A stretch of 40,257 bases of DNA from a bacterium (lineage in GTDB: Bacteria; Planctomycetota; Planctomycetia; Planctomycetales; Planctomycetaceae): positions 1 through 40,257 of the forward strand of contig WGME01000029.1 of assembly GCA_016125225.1 (NCBI GenBank), in the 5' to 3' direction. The notes under the pieces were generated by a model. It saw only the letters and a list, made by a program, of their open reading frames with translations, did not search any database and was not told where the DNA came from. Positions 8,001 through 16,330 of the stretch are shown here, piece by piece (position 1 is the first letter of the stretch; the number at the start of each line of letters is the position of its first letter). The position numbers and the translations under genes were made by a program.

Positions 8001-8581
8001 TTCAGGGCGTGCTGGTGATGTCGGAAGAGAACTTTTTGGAGCTCTATCCGGAACAACGAGGCTTCCGTTATTTTCTCATCGAAGTCCCGCCGGAACATGC
8101 CGCCGCCGCTGCGCAACTGCTGGAGACCGACCTCGCCGAGTATGGCTTTGATACAGAACCGGTTGCGGACCGTCTCGCCCGGTTTCTTGCTGTACAGAAC
8201 ACGTATCTGTCGACGTTCCAGTCACTCGGTGGGCTGGGCTTGTTGCTCGGGACCTTTGGGTTGGCGACAGTGATGTTGCGGAATGTGCTCGAACGGCAGG
8301 GCGAGTTGGCATTGCTGCGGGCTGTTGGATTCCGACCCCGGCAGATTGGTGGGATGGTGCTCGCAGAGACGCTGCTGCTGTTGCTATGGGGATTGGCAAC
8401 CGGCACACTCGCCGCCTGGCTTGCCATGACTCCGCAACTGATGACCACGGGAGCCGATGTTCCCTGGAGCAGTGTGGTGCTGCTGTTGTCGGCAATCGTG
8501 GTGATCGGACTGCTATCGGCAACAACCGCCGTGCGTCTGGCCACCCATGTCCCCATCGTCAGCACGCTACGTGGCGAGTAG
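5060..8581 (+). CDS. FtsX/MacB-type ABC transporter permease
   Basis: The 1173-residue protein has the layout of long FtsX-family permeases. There is one N-terminal membrane helix (about 19-41), a large extracytoplasmic region (about 42-550), helices near 555-580, 612-635 and 655-677, more near 714-734, 742-762 and 795-815, a second extracytoplasmic region, and three final helices near 1052-1074, 1097-1120 and 1137-1160. Cytoplasmic loops carry the FtsX signature (LLAALGYSPRLVRRL and LLRAVGFRPRQIGGM). Such proteins work with a MacB/LolD-type ATPase in mechanotransmission or in moving lipoproteins or peptides. No ATPase gene adjoins it here. A second ATG lies three codons into the frame, so the start may be 5060 or 5069. 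Its stop is only two bases from the stop of the convergent aminotransferase gene. Confidence 0.85.
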   Translation: MPHMTSNRLLGQSLRFYWRTNLAIVLGVAIGTAVIGGALIVGDSVRASLRQMTLDRLGEIDDVVTGPRFFREQLAGDLQTVFWKHSPGLKENAVIQPFVAPAILLVAGAEKQAGETVRRSGQVNVYGVDERAWEFVAPPGMTAPVEDGAYLNASLAESLDAKVGDTVTIWIELPSAVPRDTLLGQKDNDAAEVTVIVREILPDAAGAARLGLFPTQQLPLNAFVSLAHLQDALDQTEIAPTRRDPLGQPARVNTLFVRDPLAKMPLVDRTVPATVFSPKSMQEAWTLADLNLRIVHDTTLNVLSVESEQMLLEDRFAQVVLQYAHEQKLPASPMMVYLANWFKNPRDPQAYSMYSTVAGLDVLDLAETFGPFEFVGAMPDTLGKHDVIINAFLAEDLKVQVGDEIRFAYHTVGSHGELPEIERMATVRGIVKMAGAAIDQQLTPTVKGITDAASFDDWEQPFPMKLEAVTARDDDYWNAYRATPKAFFSLKTAQELWPSRYGSYTSVRVGLKPGQSVENATAALSQALLSTLKPAEVGLAFQPVRTLGLQAANGSNDFSVLFISFSFFLILSAVILVGLLFRLAIEQRVKQWGLLAALGYSPRLVRRLMLGEGVLLVVIGGVLGIFAAVGYAQFMLYGLKTWWIGAIGTKFLMLDIQPVSLAIGACSAMITSLLAILWSQRQLRSISLREQLVGVSEVAVANDPQRAGRVRLRAMIAGGTAVLLVLGVLIGVIPQGEAFSGIAWPAVVFFIAGMLMLAAGLWAQSAWLQRDTGDFVRGRGPGAVLRLGVRNAARRRSRSVLTTGLIASASFVIAAVAAGHINPTQDRPDKSSGNGGYTLVAESSSPILYSLNTASGRKTLNLVAKTPAQEAALQVMSVMAFRVKPGEEASCLNLFQTHVPTILGAPQAMIERGGFSFVGGGEHPWDILNKELPGGEVPVLGDMNTLQFSLKKSVGQDIPIPSAENPQHQLQVAGMFNGAVFQGVLVMSEENFLELYPEQRGFRYFLIEVPPEHAAAAAQLLETDLAEYGFDTEPVADRLARFLAVQNTYLSTFQSLGGLGLLLGTFGLATVMLRNVLERQGELALLRAVGFRPRQIGGMVLAETLLLLLWGLATGTLAAWLAMTPQLMTTGADVPWSSVVLLLSAIVVIGLLSATTAVRLATHVPIVSTLRGE

Positions 8582-8583
8582 GC

Positions 8584-11109
8584 TTAACGGTGTCCCTGCA
8601 GTTCGCCACGGACCGATTTGGTGACACAGTTCTGGAATAATTGATTGGTCATTTCGAGCTCGGCACACGCCTGATCGAGTGCGGCGAGAAACTGGTCCAC
8701 TTCGGCGGCGGTCACAATCAGCGGCGGTTCAATCCGCAGGACATTGGGTTGTGAACGGCAGATTTGCGTGACGATGTGATGTTTCCGCAATAGACTCTGC
8801 ATCACATAGAACGCGGGCAGGTCTTTTACGCGTTGAAGGTAATCAGGAATCACCAGCGGCTGAATGCCCGCCTCGGCGATCCAGTGATCGATGATCACAT
8901 CGGGCAACGGAGCGAACTCCAGCCCCAACAGCAAACCGCGACCGCGCAGTTCCTGAATCAGCGGCGAGCGGTCGATCAGCGGCTGGATTCCCGCCTGCAG
9001 TTGAGACGACCGTTGCTGCACGTTCTGCAGGATCTTGGGATTTCGTGCTAACTTCAGGGAGGCGAGACCGGCGGCACAGGCCAGGCTCCCGCCAGCGAAG
9101 GTGCTGGTATGCCGCAGACAACTGTCGAGAGTGCCATAGGCTGTCATCCAGTGGTCGCGACGGCAGAGCATCGCCCCCAAAGGAAGATGTCCGCCTCCCA
9201 GAGACTTCGCCAGACATAAGATATCGGGCGTAACTTGCTCAGCTTCGACCGCGAACAGGGTGCCAGTTCGACACAACCCGGTCTGCACTTCATCGGCGAT
9301 CAGGAGAGTCCCGGTCGCGGTACAAATTTGGCGTATGCGGGAGAGTACGCCCTCAGCGAGCGGATGCATGCCCCCTTCGGCCGCAACGGGTTCGATAATG
9401 AACGCTGCGACATCGCGTTGAGACAATTCGCGATGCAGGCGCTCCAGATCCCCATGCGGGATGGGTTGGCTGCCGGGCAATAACGGCAGAAAGGGTTCGC
9501 GATACGGCGCATACCCCGTGACTGATAAGGCTCCCAATGTTTTGCCGTGGTATCCGCGCGACCATGATAGTAACCGCGGGCGATGTGTCGCGGCACGGGC
9601 CAGCTTAAGAGCCGCTTCAACGGCTTCCGCCCCGCTATTCACGAACGTCACGAGGTCCAGTCCCGCGGGTGCCAACGTGGCCAGTTGCTCGGCCAACTCG
9701 GCCGCATAGGGGTTCACCGCTGAAGGCGTAAACCCGACTGCCTGCGACTGCAACGCCGTCTGAATGGCCGCGGAAATGCCCGGTTCGTTATGTCCCCAGT
9801 TCACCGAGCCATAACCCGCGACGAAATCGAGATACTCGCGCCCCTCGCTATCCCACAAACGGCAGCCTTCACCCCGAACATAGGTGCGAAGCAGATCACC
9901 CTCTTGCAGCAACTCTGCGAGCACGGGGTTCACGTAGCGTCCAAACTGTGCGGCACTGCGCTTGAAACTTGTCTTAGCGGAGACGGTTGAACCAGACCAG
10001 AGTTTGCGGAGCTTTGTCCGCTGTGTTTCAGAGACGGTCTGACCTTGCGATAACCAAGGCGAAAACGTGAAACCATGTCGCCGCGCGATTCGACCGATTT
10101 CCTGAATGCGGTCCAGGTCGAGTTGCCGTCCGATTGACAGACTTTCGGCACGATTCTCCCAAGCCAGCAGTAGTGTTTCACCGAGACAACTCGGGATGAT
10201 GCCGCGGCTGAGCCAGAGAAAATCGCCTTGGCGTTCCACACCTCGGGGCAGGACCGATAGCCCGCTGCTGAGCACGAGCACATCGTCGCGGTGGAGATGG
10301 TCCATCTGCACATCGGCGGGCACGGCCACATCCCAGACGATGCTGCCGGAAGCCAGGGTACGCGGATCGAGGCAATGTCCGGCGGAGGTCGCCGTTACCA
10401 ACAATCGCGACTGTTGAATGGCAAAGGGTAAGTCAGTACAGCTTTCGGCGGCCAGTTCCTGACTGATCCGGCGCAAGCGAGGGGAATCGACTCGGCCGAC
10501 CAGTAGCAACTTGCCGACATGCGGCGACAGCAGCCGGGCCACGGCAGTCGCGACACTTCCGGGGATACCGATCACGGCCACGGTTTCCTGGGCCAATGAT
10601 ATTCCAAGCTCTTCGGAAACGTTCAACACGTCTTGAAAGGCAGCATAGGCGGTGAGGCAGTTTCCGGTGGTGACAGCAACGGGGGTTTGTTCGGCAAGTT
10701 CCTGTCCGCCCCCTCCCAGGACCCCGGTCAATGCTCCCAAACCCGCAATGACGGCTCCCCATTCATGAGCCTGTCCCAGCGCTTCGCGAACCTGTTGCAG
10801 GGCTTCGTCGGGGGAATCCAGAATCTCTACCGGCCCTTGCGGAATCTCATAAATCCGCCCTTCGATGGCCTGACCCGTGATCGAAATCAGTTTCGGGATT
10901 TCATCAACGATTCGGACCCCGGTGGCAACAGCGGGCGGCTCAGATTCTTCGGATGGCTCAAGCTCGTCCTGCAAACTTTTGCAGAACCCGAGCAGATCAT
11001 GCCCCCAGCGACGAGCCAACCGACTCGAAGACTGTTGAAGGCGCAAGTAGTCCTGCTGCGAGCCGAGAGGGTGAACTACAAACGCAAACTTCACAGCAGA
11101 CTCCGACAA
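8584..11109 (-). CDS. Acyl-ACP-reductase-like domain fused to class III aminotransferase
   Basis: This 841-residue protein joins two enzymes. Residues about 1-370 resemble the NAD(P)-binding reductases of the acyl-ACP reductase/shikimate-dehydrogenase-like group, with a VTTGNCLTAY segment and a Rossmann turn VAVIGIPGSVATA (about 177-189) ending in LLLVGR. Residues about 400-830 are a complete class III PLP aminotransferase. They include NSGAEAVEAAL (491-501) for phosphate binding, a SRGYHGKTLGALS segment, IIEPV, DEVQTG with Asp606, and LAKSLGGG with the PLP lysine K635. The order suggests that an aldehyde or keto product of the first domain is aminated by the second, but the substrate is unknown. 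The downstream FtsX gene converges and leaves two bases between stops. A 300-base leader separates it from the co-directional epimerase gene. Confidence 0.8.
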   Translation of the reverse strand: MSESAVKFAFVVHPLGSQQDYLRLQQSSSRLARRWGHDLLGFCKSLQDELEPSEESEPPAVATGVRIVDEIPKLISITGQAIEGRIYEIPQGPVEILDSPDEALQQVREALGQAHEWGAVIAGLGALTGVLGGGGQELAEQTPVAVTTGNCLTAYAAFQDVLNVSEELGISLAQETVAVIGIPGSVATAVARLLSPHVGKLLLVGRVDSPRLRRISQELAAESCTDLPFAIQQSRLLVTATSAGHCLDPRTLASGSIVWDVAVPADVQMDHLHRDDVLVLSSGLSVLPRGVERQGDFLWLSRGIIPSCLGETLLLAWENRAESLSIGRQLDLDRIQEIGRIARRHGFTFSPWLSQGQTVSETQRTKLRKLWSGSTVSAKTSFKRSAAQFGRYVNPVLAELLQEGDLLRTYVRGEGCRLWDSEGREYLDFVAGYGSVNWGHNEPGISAAIQTALQSQAVGFTPSAVNPYAAELAEQLATLAPAGLDLVTFVNSGAEAVEAALKLARAATHRPRLLSWSRGYHGKTLGALSVTGYAPYREPFLPLLPGSQPIPHGDLERLHRELSQRDVAAFIIEPVAAEGGMHPLAEGVLSRIRQICTATGTLLIADEVQTGLCRTGTLFAVEAEQVTPDILCLAKSLGGGHLPLGAMLCRRDHWMTAYGTLDSCLRHTSTFAGGSLACAAGLASLKLARNPKILQNVQQRSSQLQAGIQPLIDRSPLIQELRGRGLLLGLEFAPLPDVIIDHWIAEAGIQPLVIPDYLQRVKDLPAFYVMQSLLRKHHIVTQICRSQPNVLRIEPPLIVTAAEVDQFLAALDQACAELEMTNQLFQNCVTKSVRGELQGHR

Positions 11110-11409
11110 TATGCGCAGAATCGATTGTTGCGCATCGCCAGTGCTCGCAGCGCCCGCAGCGTTTCCGAACGATCACGCTCGTAGTCAGCATAACCGCATG
11201 TTCAGGCGGTTGTCCAACTCTCGGGCGGATGTTCGCCAGGAACTCGCAAAATCACCGGCAGAAACTCACGAGAGGGAATTTGTGACGACTGTGATTGCTG
11301 TTCAAGACCTTCTGACACGACCGGTTATGCGGGTCCTGAATGGCAGCAAGCCATTTCTGCAGCGAGCTCTCGCAGTGATGCGACACACCCTGACGCCGGA
11401 GCGCGTGAT
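11110..11409. other. Leader region upstream of the reductase-aminotransferase gene
   Basis: No gene of recognisable family lies here. An open frame exists on the plus strand but it overlaps the epimerase antisense and shows no protein signature. A small hairpin AACCGC/GCGGTT sits at 11192-11211. The stretch probably carries the leftward promoter of the fusion gene, although no -35/-10 pair is convincing. Confidence 0.35.
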
Positions 11410-12369
11410 TCAAGCATGCTCGGCGAACCACTGCACGGTCCGCTGGACCCCTTCCGCGAAAGCAACTGTGGGTTGCCAGCCGAGCTTCGTGGCGGCCAGA
11501 CTCGCATCGACAATGCTGGAGCGCAGATCGCCAGCCCGAGCGGGGCCATGCTTCGGTTCGGGGGGACTGCCTGTTTGGCCACCTTGTTGCCAGATAGCTG
11601 TCGCTTCCTGACGTACCAGTTGTTCGAGCTGGTTGACGTCGGTCCGCTGGCCGGTCCCGATATTGAGTGCCAGGAAGTGAGTCTCAAGAGGCTGGGTCAA
11701 GGCGAGCAGGTTTGCCCGTGCCACATCGGGACCGTACACATAATCGCGGTCGTACTTACCGTCCCCGTTAACGGTGGCAGGTTCTCCTGCCAGCAATCGC
11801 TGACTGAAAATTGCCATGACTCCGGCTTCTCCGTGAGGATTCTGCCGAGGTCCATAGACGTTGGCATACCGCAACGCCACGCCAGTCAGGCCCCGCTCAC
11901 GGGCATAGAATTCGAGATACTTCTCGCCAACCCATTTGCTGATGCCGTACGGTGAAATCGGATTGGCAGGCGTTTCCTCCGGCGCGGGGGTATACACATC
12001 TCCATAAAGCACACCGCCCGATGAGGCAAACACAATCCGTTTGGCACCGACTCGGCTGGCTTCATCAAACACATTCACCAGGCCCAGCACGTTCACTTCG
12101 GCATCGAAAATGGGATCGCGGACCGAACGGCTGACCGACATCTGCGCCGCCTGATGGCTCACTGCTTCGGGCTGAAATTCACTGAAAGCCTTGGCAAGCG
12201 CCGCACGATCACGGATATCGATCTGATACAAAGGGACACTGGCTGGTAAGTTTTTGGGTGATCCCGAGCTCAGGTCATCCACCACAGCCGGAGTGTGTCC
12301 TGCCGCCAGACACGCATCGACAATGTGACTGCCGATGAAACCCGCCCCGCCGGTGATCAGAATCCGCAT
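11410..12369 (-). CDS. NAD-dependent epimerase/dehydratase (UDP-glucose 4-epimerase-like)
   Basis: The 319-residue protein is an extended short-chain dehydrogenase of the GalE type, acting on nucleotide sugars in the cytoplasm. Visible signs are the N-terminal GGAGFIGSH (7-15) for NAD binding, DDLSSG after the second strand, a conserved AAQMSVSRSVRDP segment, the catalytic S116/S117 and Y141-x3-K145 (SPYGISK), and LRYANVYGPRQ. GalE-like enzymes interconvert UDP-glucose and UDP-galactose or the N-acetyl forms. The exact sugar cannot be set from sequence, and a dTDP-glucose dehydratase-like role is less likely because the catalytic motif is SPYGISK. Length is normal. It may form a loose unit with the lipoprotein upstream, 84 bases away. 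Confidence 0.85.
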   Translation of the reverse strand: MRILITGGAGFIGSHIVDACLAAGHTPAVVDDLSSGSPKNLPASVPLYQIDIRDRAALAKAFSEFQPEAVSHQAAQMSVSRSVRDPIFDAEVNVLGLVNVFDEASRVGAKRIVFASSGGVLYGDVYTPAPEETPANPISPYGISKWVGEKYLEFYARERGLTGVALRYANVYGPRQNPHGEAGVMAIFSQRLLAGEPATVNGDGKYDRDYVYGPDVARANLLALTQPLETHFLALNIGTGQRTDVNQLEQLVRQEATAIWQQGGQTGSPPEPKHGPARAGDLRSSIVDASLAATKLGWQPTVAFAEGVQRTVQWFAEHA

Positions 12370-12453
12370 TGCTATCGATCCTCGCGTAAGTAAGCCAACC
12401 GTTAGGTAGATGTAGCGAGAATCGGCAGCGAGTACCAGAGTGAACCGCGTTGT

Positions 12454-12984
12454 TCACCGGCGTTCCAGTGGAACATAATCAAACACCGGCAGCCAGAGGT
12501 CGGCTTCGGGGTCCTGATACTCGACGAGGGCAGAAAAGGGGGCTTCGACTTCGGTGGTGCCGCGCGAGAGGTACTCGACTCCCTCGTAGTTTTCCACGCG
12601 CTGGGTCGGGACTTCGATAGTCCGGCCCTGATTGTTTCTGAGGGTGACTCGCATCTTGAGGTTGTCAGGGTTGTTAACGAGCCGGTAGATCACAGTAAAA
12701 CCAATCCCGCGTTGCGACCCATTCCCCACCGGCGTCCATTCCCGCTTGTGCCAGCTGATTTTGGGTGGCTCATACTTTCGCGGAGGAGGAGTGGGTGGCG
12801 TTGGATCAGGCGCCGGCATCTCGGGGGTGGGGGCTTCAGCCGGTTGTGTGGGAACCTGCTCGGGTTCGGGTTGACTCGGTTGAATCGGTGGTAACGGAGG
12901 CGGCGTATACTCCTTCGTTTCCTCACACCCGATCGCGAATATCAGCAGGCTTGCCACACAGGCTGTCCATCGTGCACAAGTCAT
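12454..12984 (-). CDS. Proline-rich lipoprotein of unknown function
   Basis: The 176-residue protein starts with a lipoprotein signal peptide (residues 1-20), ending in LLIFAIGC with the lipidated cysteine at 20. A Pro/Glu/Thr-rich spacer follows from about 27 to 70, of the sort that spans peptidoglycan or a crowded surface. The C-terminal 100 residues form a compact beta-rich domain (SQRGIGFTVIYRLVNNPDN, then VTLRNNQGRTIEVPTQRV) that I cannot assign to a family. It is transcribed leftward between the HEAT/WD40 gene and the epimerase, with 61 and 84 bases of spacing. Confidence 0.65.
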   Translation of the reverse strand: MTCARWTACVASLLIFAIGCEETKEYTPPPLPPIQPSQPEPEQVPTQPAEAPTPEMPAPDPTPPTPPPRKYEPPKISWHKREWTPVGNGSQRGIGFTVIYRLVNNPDNLKMRVTLRNNQGRTIEVPTQRVENYEGVEYLSRGTTEVEAPFSALVEYQDPEADLWLPVFDYVPLERR

Positions 12985-13045
12985 ACGTCAACCTTTACGT
13001 ACCGGAAGAGACCATCGAATGCTGTCAGTAGGTGTTGGCGACCGC

Positions 13046-16000
13046 TTATTTGCGATCGAACGTTCCCAGGAGCTTCTGACCGACCAGATCGACCACCCAG
13101 ACCGGGCTTTCCTCCTGGCTTGCCATCACCAACCGCTCCCCTTTGGTATCCATGGCGACAATATCGATGGGAGCTATCTCGGGAATGCTGATCGTGGTCT
13201 TCTCGCCGGTCGTGGGATCGACCAGATCGATTTGACGCCCTGAGACGGCGATGATTTTTGTGCCGTCGGCACTAAAGCTGAACCAGTCATAGTACTGCTG
13301 ATTGGGGTCATCCAGTTCGACCTTGAGGGCGACCTTTTTGGTGTTGAGATCCCAACAAATCGCACGCAACGGAGGTCCCGAAGCCACCAGAGTCTGATTG
13401 TCGGGACTGAACGCCAAGGCTCGAATCAGTTCAGTGCCGAGTTTGAACTCGGCGATCACACTGCTCGCTTTAACGTCGAAGACAGAGACCGTTCCCTTGC
13501 TCGTTCCCCAGGCCACCAGCGATCCATCATTGCTGAAATTGAAAATCTCCATCTCAGGGGCATTGAGCAGCAGTGACGCTTCGATCTCGCCGGTATCCAG
13601 TTTGATGACGTAGACCGTTCCATCATTGGAGTAGGTCGCGGCCCGGACACCATCCTGACTGACCAGCAGATTACGAATCGTGCTGGGATGAGAAGGCAAC
13701 GGCTGTAACTCTTGATTGACATATTTGAAGAGTTGCTCGCCGGCCGAAATCAGAATGAGCTTGCCATCGGGTGACATCGCCATGCCACTGACGCCCACGT
13801 TTGTGGGAAAGACGATTTCTTCGATCCGGGAGTTTTTGGCGATATCCCAGACTTCGGCACTTCCACGGCTGCGGCCCGTCAACATGATTTGACCGTCCGT
13901 GGAAATTCCGACCGAAGACGGCTTGCCGCGAATTGTCAGGCGTTGAGCCGGTTTGAACATGTTGAGGATCGAGGGACCGACGAAATAGCCGAACGCGCCT
14001 AGCAGCGGTAACCCTACCAGCAGAATGATAACCAGTTGACCACCAGCAGAAGCAGGATTCACCAGTCCCACCAGCCAGTCAGGTACCAGAGCCGCCATGC
14101 GTGCCTGAGCCGACAGCTTCGGTTTTGCCGATACCAGTTCAATTAATTGATCGCCACGCGGGTCACCCAGTTTGACGAGCGCCTTGGCGGCTCCCCGCCG
14201 CACCATCAGGTTTTCATCGCTCAGCAAATCTTCTAACGGCTTGCGAGAGTTCTGATGACCGATTTCTGCCAGCGCTTGCGAAGCATGGTAGCGCACCTCC
14301 GGTGTTGTATCGCGGAGCATGGCCAGCAACGCAGGCAACGTCGAAGCGTCGCCGATATCCCCCAATGCAGAAATGCATCGGCAACGAACTGTCAATTCAT
14401 CATCGAGAGCCTCTTCCAGAACCGGCAAGGCTTTCGGCGACCGCAATAAGCCGAGGGCTTTCGCTGCCGCCATGCGAACTTCGACGGCGGTATCGGTTTT
14501 CAAGGTGACGATCAACCGCTCAAGAGCTGCGAGGTTGCCCATTTCACCCAAGGCATCCACCGCCCGCTGACGGATGGCCACATTGTTATCATCCAGCAAT
14601 TGCAACAAGGGTGCGACAGCCGAGGCACTGCGAAACCGACGGAACGCACTGACCGCTTTCAGACGGGTATTCTCGTCTTCATCATAAAAGAGCTGAGTCA
14701 ACGGCTCAGCTGCCAATTCATCACCCAGACGACCTAATGCTTCAGCTGCCGCCGCCCGCACATTGGCTTCGGAGTGTTGCAGCAGAGGCAGCAAGGCGGG
14801 AGTTGCTTGTGCGTCACCTAGCTCACCTAGAGTAGCAGCCGCTCGCGAGCAGACATCGGCGTCTTCATCGGACAAAAGTTTCATGAGCGGTTTGACCGCC
14901 CGCTTGTCACCCAGACGCTGCAAGGCCGCAGCGGCATTAGCACGAACGACGGCGTCGGGATCTCCCAGCACGTGAATGAGCGCGGTGGCTCCCTTGGGAT
15001 CGCCGATATTTCCAAGTGCTTCCGCGGCGTGACTCCGAATAATCCCAAACCGATGGCCCAGCATCGCGGCGAGGGAATCCGTCGCTGAGGCATCACGGAT
15101 GCGTCCCAAAACGACGACAGCTTCCAGCACCAGGCCGGGATCATCGGATTTGAGAATCTCCATCAGGACGGGAACCGCCAGCTTGCCAATCCGGACAATG
15201 GTTTCTCCAGCGGTGAATCGATACAGCGGTTCCTGCAATGCCAGATTGAGTAAGGCGGGGACCGCACGGGCGTCTCCGATCTTGCCCAATGCGATGACGG
15301 CATCGCGCTTCACATCGGGAACCTCGTCATCAAGTAAGCGGACCAGATGTGGCGTTGCTGCCGGGTCATGCAACTCGCCCAGCACTTCCGCGACCGCTTC
15401 TCGAATGGAAATCCAGTAATCGGAAACGAGCGGAACGAGTAATTCCAGCACACGTGCATCGGCCGTCTTACCAAACTCACGAATAGCTTGCGCCCGCAAC
15501 TCGGCTTCTGGTTTGCCTTCCGCATTCTTCTTCTGAATTGATTCCGTGAACTTCTTGAGCTTGCGCTGGCTGAGATGTGGCTTGTGCTCGATCGGTTCAT
15601 TAACCAGCGGAGGTTGCTTTTCCAGAATCTCAGCAAAATCTGCGAAGGATTTTCCCTGGGGATCTGATGGAACCAGGAACCGCCCCGATGCTGTGACCGC
15701 CGGTTGAGGTTCGATTGTGGGAACCACCACCGACTGCTGACACTTCGGGCATTTGATTTTCCGCCCGGCCAATTCTGCTTTCACTCGAAACCGAGCCTGA
15801 CAGGCACATTGGACCGCGATCCGTTGAGACGCGGTGTCATCACTTTCCTGCTTAGCTTCCGCTGGCAGCTCGATGACGGCGGAAACCGATGACAGAATTC
15901 CAGACGCGTTCGATGATTTGGCAGAGGGCCGCAGACCACGGCTTTCTGGATGAGTTGTCGCCGTGGTCGACGGTATAGCAGGCCGCGCGGATCGCCCCGT

Positions 16001-16288
16001 TTCTTGAGAGGGAGATGCCGGTTGAGGGACTGGTTTGGTCCCGGCAGGCGGTGTCGGTGCTGCCAGCATGGCATCCAGTTGAAACGCGGTCCCGCCTGGA
16101 AGTGTTGACTTGCCCGTGGGCGGAATGGCGGGGCCATTGCTTGCTGGTGACGCTCCTTCCGTTGAAGCCGCTGGCTGCGAATGGCTGGCGGTCGTTTTGG
16201 GTAAACGGGCTCCACAACTGCGACAACGCAGCATCCCCGGCTGTAGTTCAGCCTGACATTGCGGACAGTTGACCAACGTGGCACTCAT
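13046..16288 (-). CDS. Zinc-ribbon / HEAT-repeat / WD40 membrane protein
   Basis: The 1080-residue protein has a rare composite plan. It begins with a zinc ribbon (CPQC at 8-11, CRSC at 22-25). A Pro/Ser/Thr-rich linker leads to a second zinc ribbon (CAC...CPKCQQ, roughly 160-190). About 15 PBS/HEAT-type repeats follow from about 230 to 725, each of the form LGxLGDxxAxPxLxxLLxDxxxxVRxxAAxAL. One membrane helix lies at about 748-770 (LVIILLVGLPLLGAFGYFVG), and a WD40-like beta-propeller runs from about 776 to the end. The parts are protein-binding modules and I see no enzyme motif, so a scaffold role is inferred. I prefer the ATG at 16288, which has AGGAAG upstream, over a TTG nine codons earlier. 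Confidence 0.8.
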   Translation of the reverse strand: MSATLVNCPQCQAELQPGMLRCRSCGARLPKTTASHSQPAASTEGASPASNGPAIPPTGKSTLPGGTAFQLDAMLAAPTPPAGTKPVPQPASPSQETGRSARPAIPSTTATTHPESRGLRPSAKSSNASGILSSVSAVIELPAEAKQESDDTASQRIAVQCACQARFRVKAELAGRKIKCPKCQQSVVVPTIEPQPAVTASGRFLVPSDPQGKSFADFAEILEKQPPLVNEPIEHKPHLSQRKLKKFTESIQKKNAEGKPEAELRAQAIREFGKTADARVLELLVPLVSDYWISIREAVAEVLGELHDPAATPHLVRLLDDEVPDVKRDAVIALGKIGDARAVPALLNLALQEPLYRFTAGETIVRIGKLAVPVLMEILKSDDPGLVLEAVVVLGRIRDASATDSLAAMLGHRFGIIRSHAAEALGNIGDPKGATALIHVLGDPDAVVRANAAAALQRLGDKRAVKPLMKLLSDEDADVCSRAAATLGELGDAQATPALLPLLQHSEANVRAAAAEALGRLGDELAAEPLTQLFYDEDENTRLKAVSAFRRFRSASAVAPLLQLLDDNNVAIRQRAVDALGEMGNLAALERLIVTLKTDTAVEVRMAAAKALGLLRSPKALPVLEEALDDELTVRCRCISALGDIGDASTLPALLAMLRDTTPEVRYHASQALAEIGHQNSRKPLEDLLSDENLMVRRGAAKALVKLGDPRGDQLIELVSAKPKLSAQARMAALVPDWLVGLVNPASAGGQLVIILLVGLPLLGAFGYFVGPSILNMFKPAQRLTIRGKPSSVGISTDGQIMLTGRSRGSAEVWDIAKNSRIEEIVFPTNVGVSGMAMSPDGKLILISAGEQLFKYVNQELQPLPSHPSTIRNLLVSQDGVRAATYSNDGTVYVIKLDTGEIEASLLLNAPEMEIFNFSNDGSLVAWGTSKGTVSVFDVKASSVIAEFKLGTELIRALAFSPDNQTLVASGPPLRAICWDLNTKKVALKVELDDPNQQYYDWFSFSADGTKIIAVSGRQIDLVDPTTGEKTTISIPEIAPIDIVAMDTKGERLVMASQEESPVWVVDLVGQKLLGTFDRK

Positions 16289-16330
16289 ACGGGACACACT
16301 TCCTGATGGACTCAAGGTGGTCTCTAGGCA

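Noticed and set aside
11111-11611. 166-residue plus-strand frame covering the leader of the aminotransferase gene
   Set aside because: It overlaps the epimerase gene antisense over 200 bases and has no recognisable domain or ribosome-binding site.
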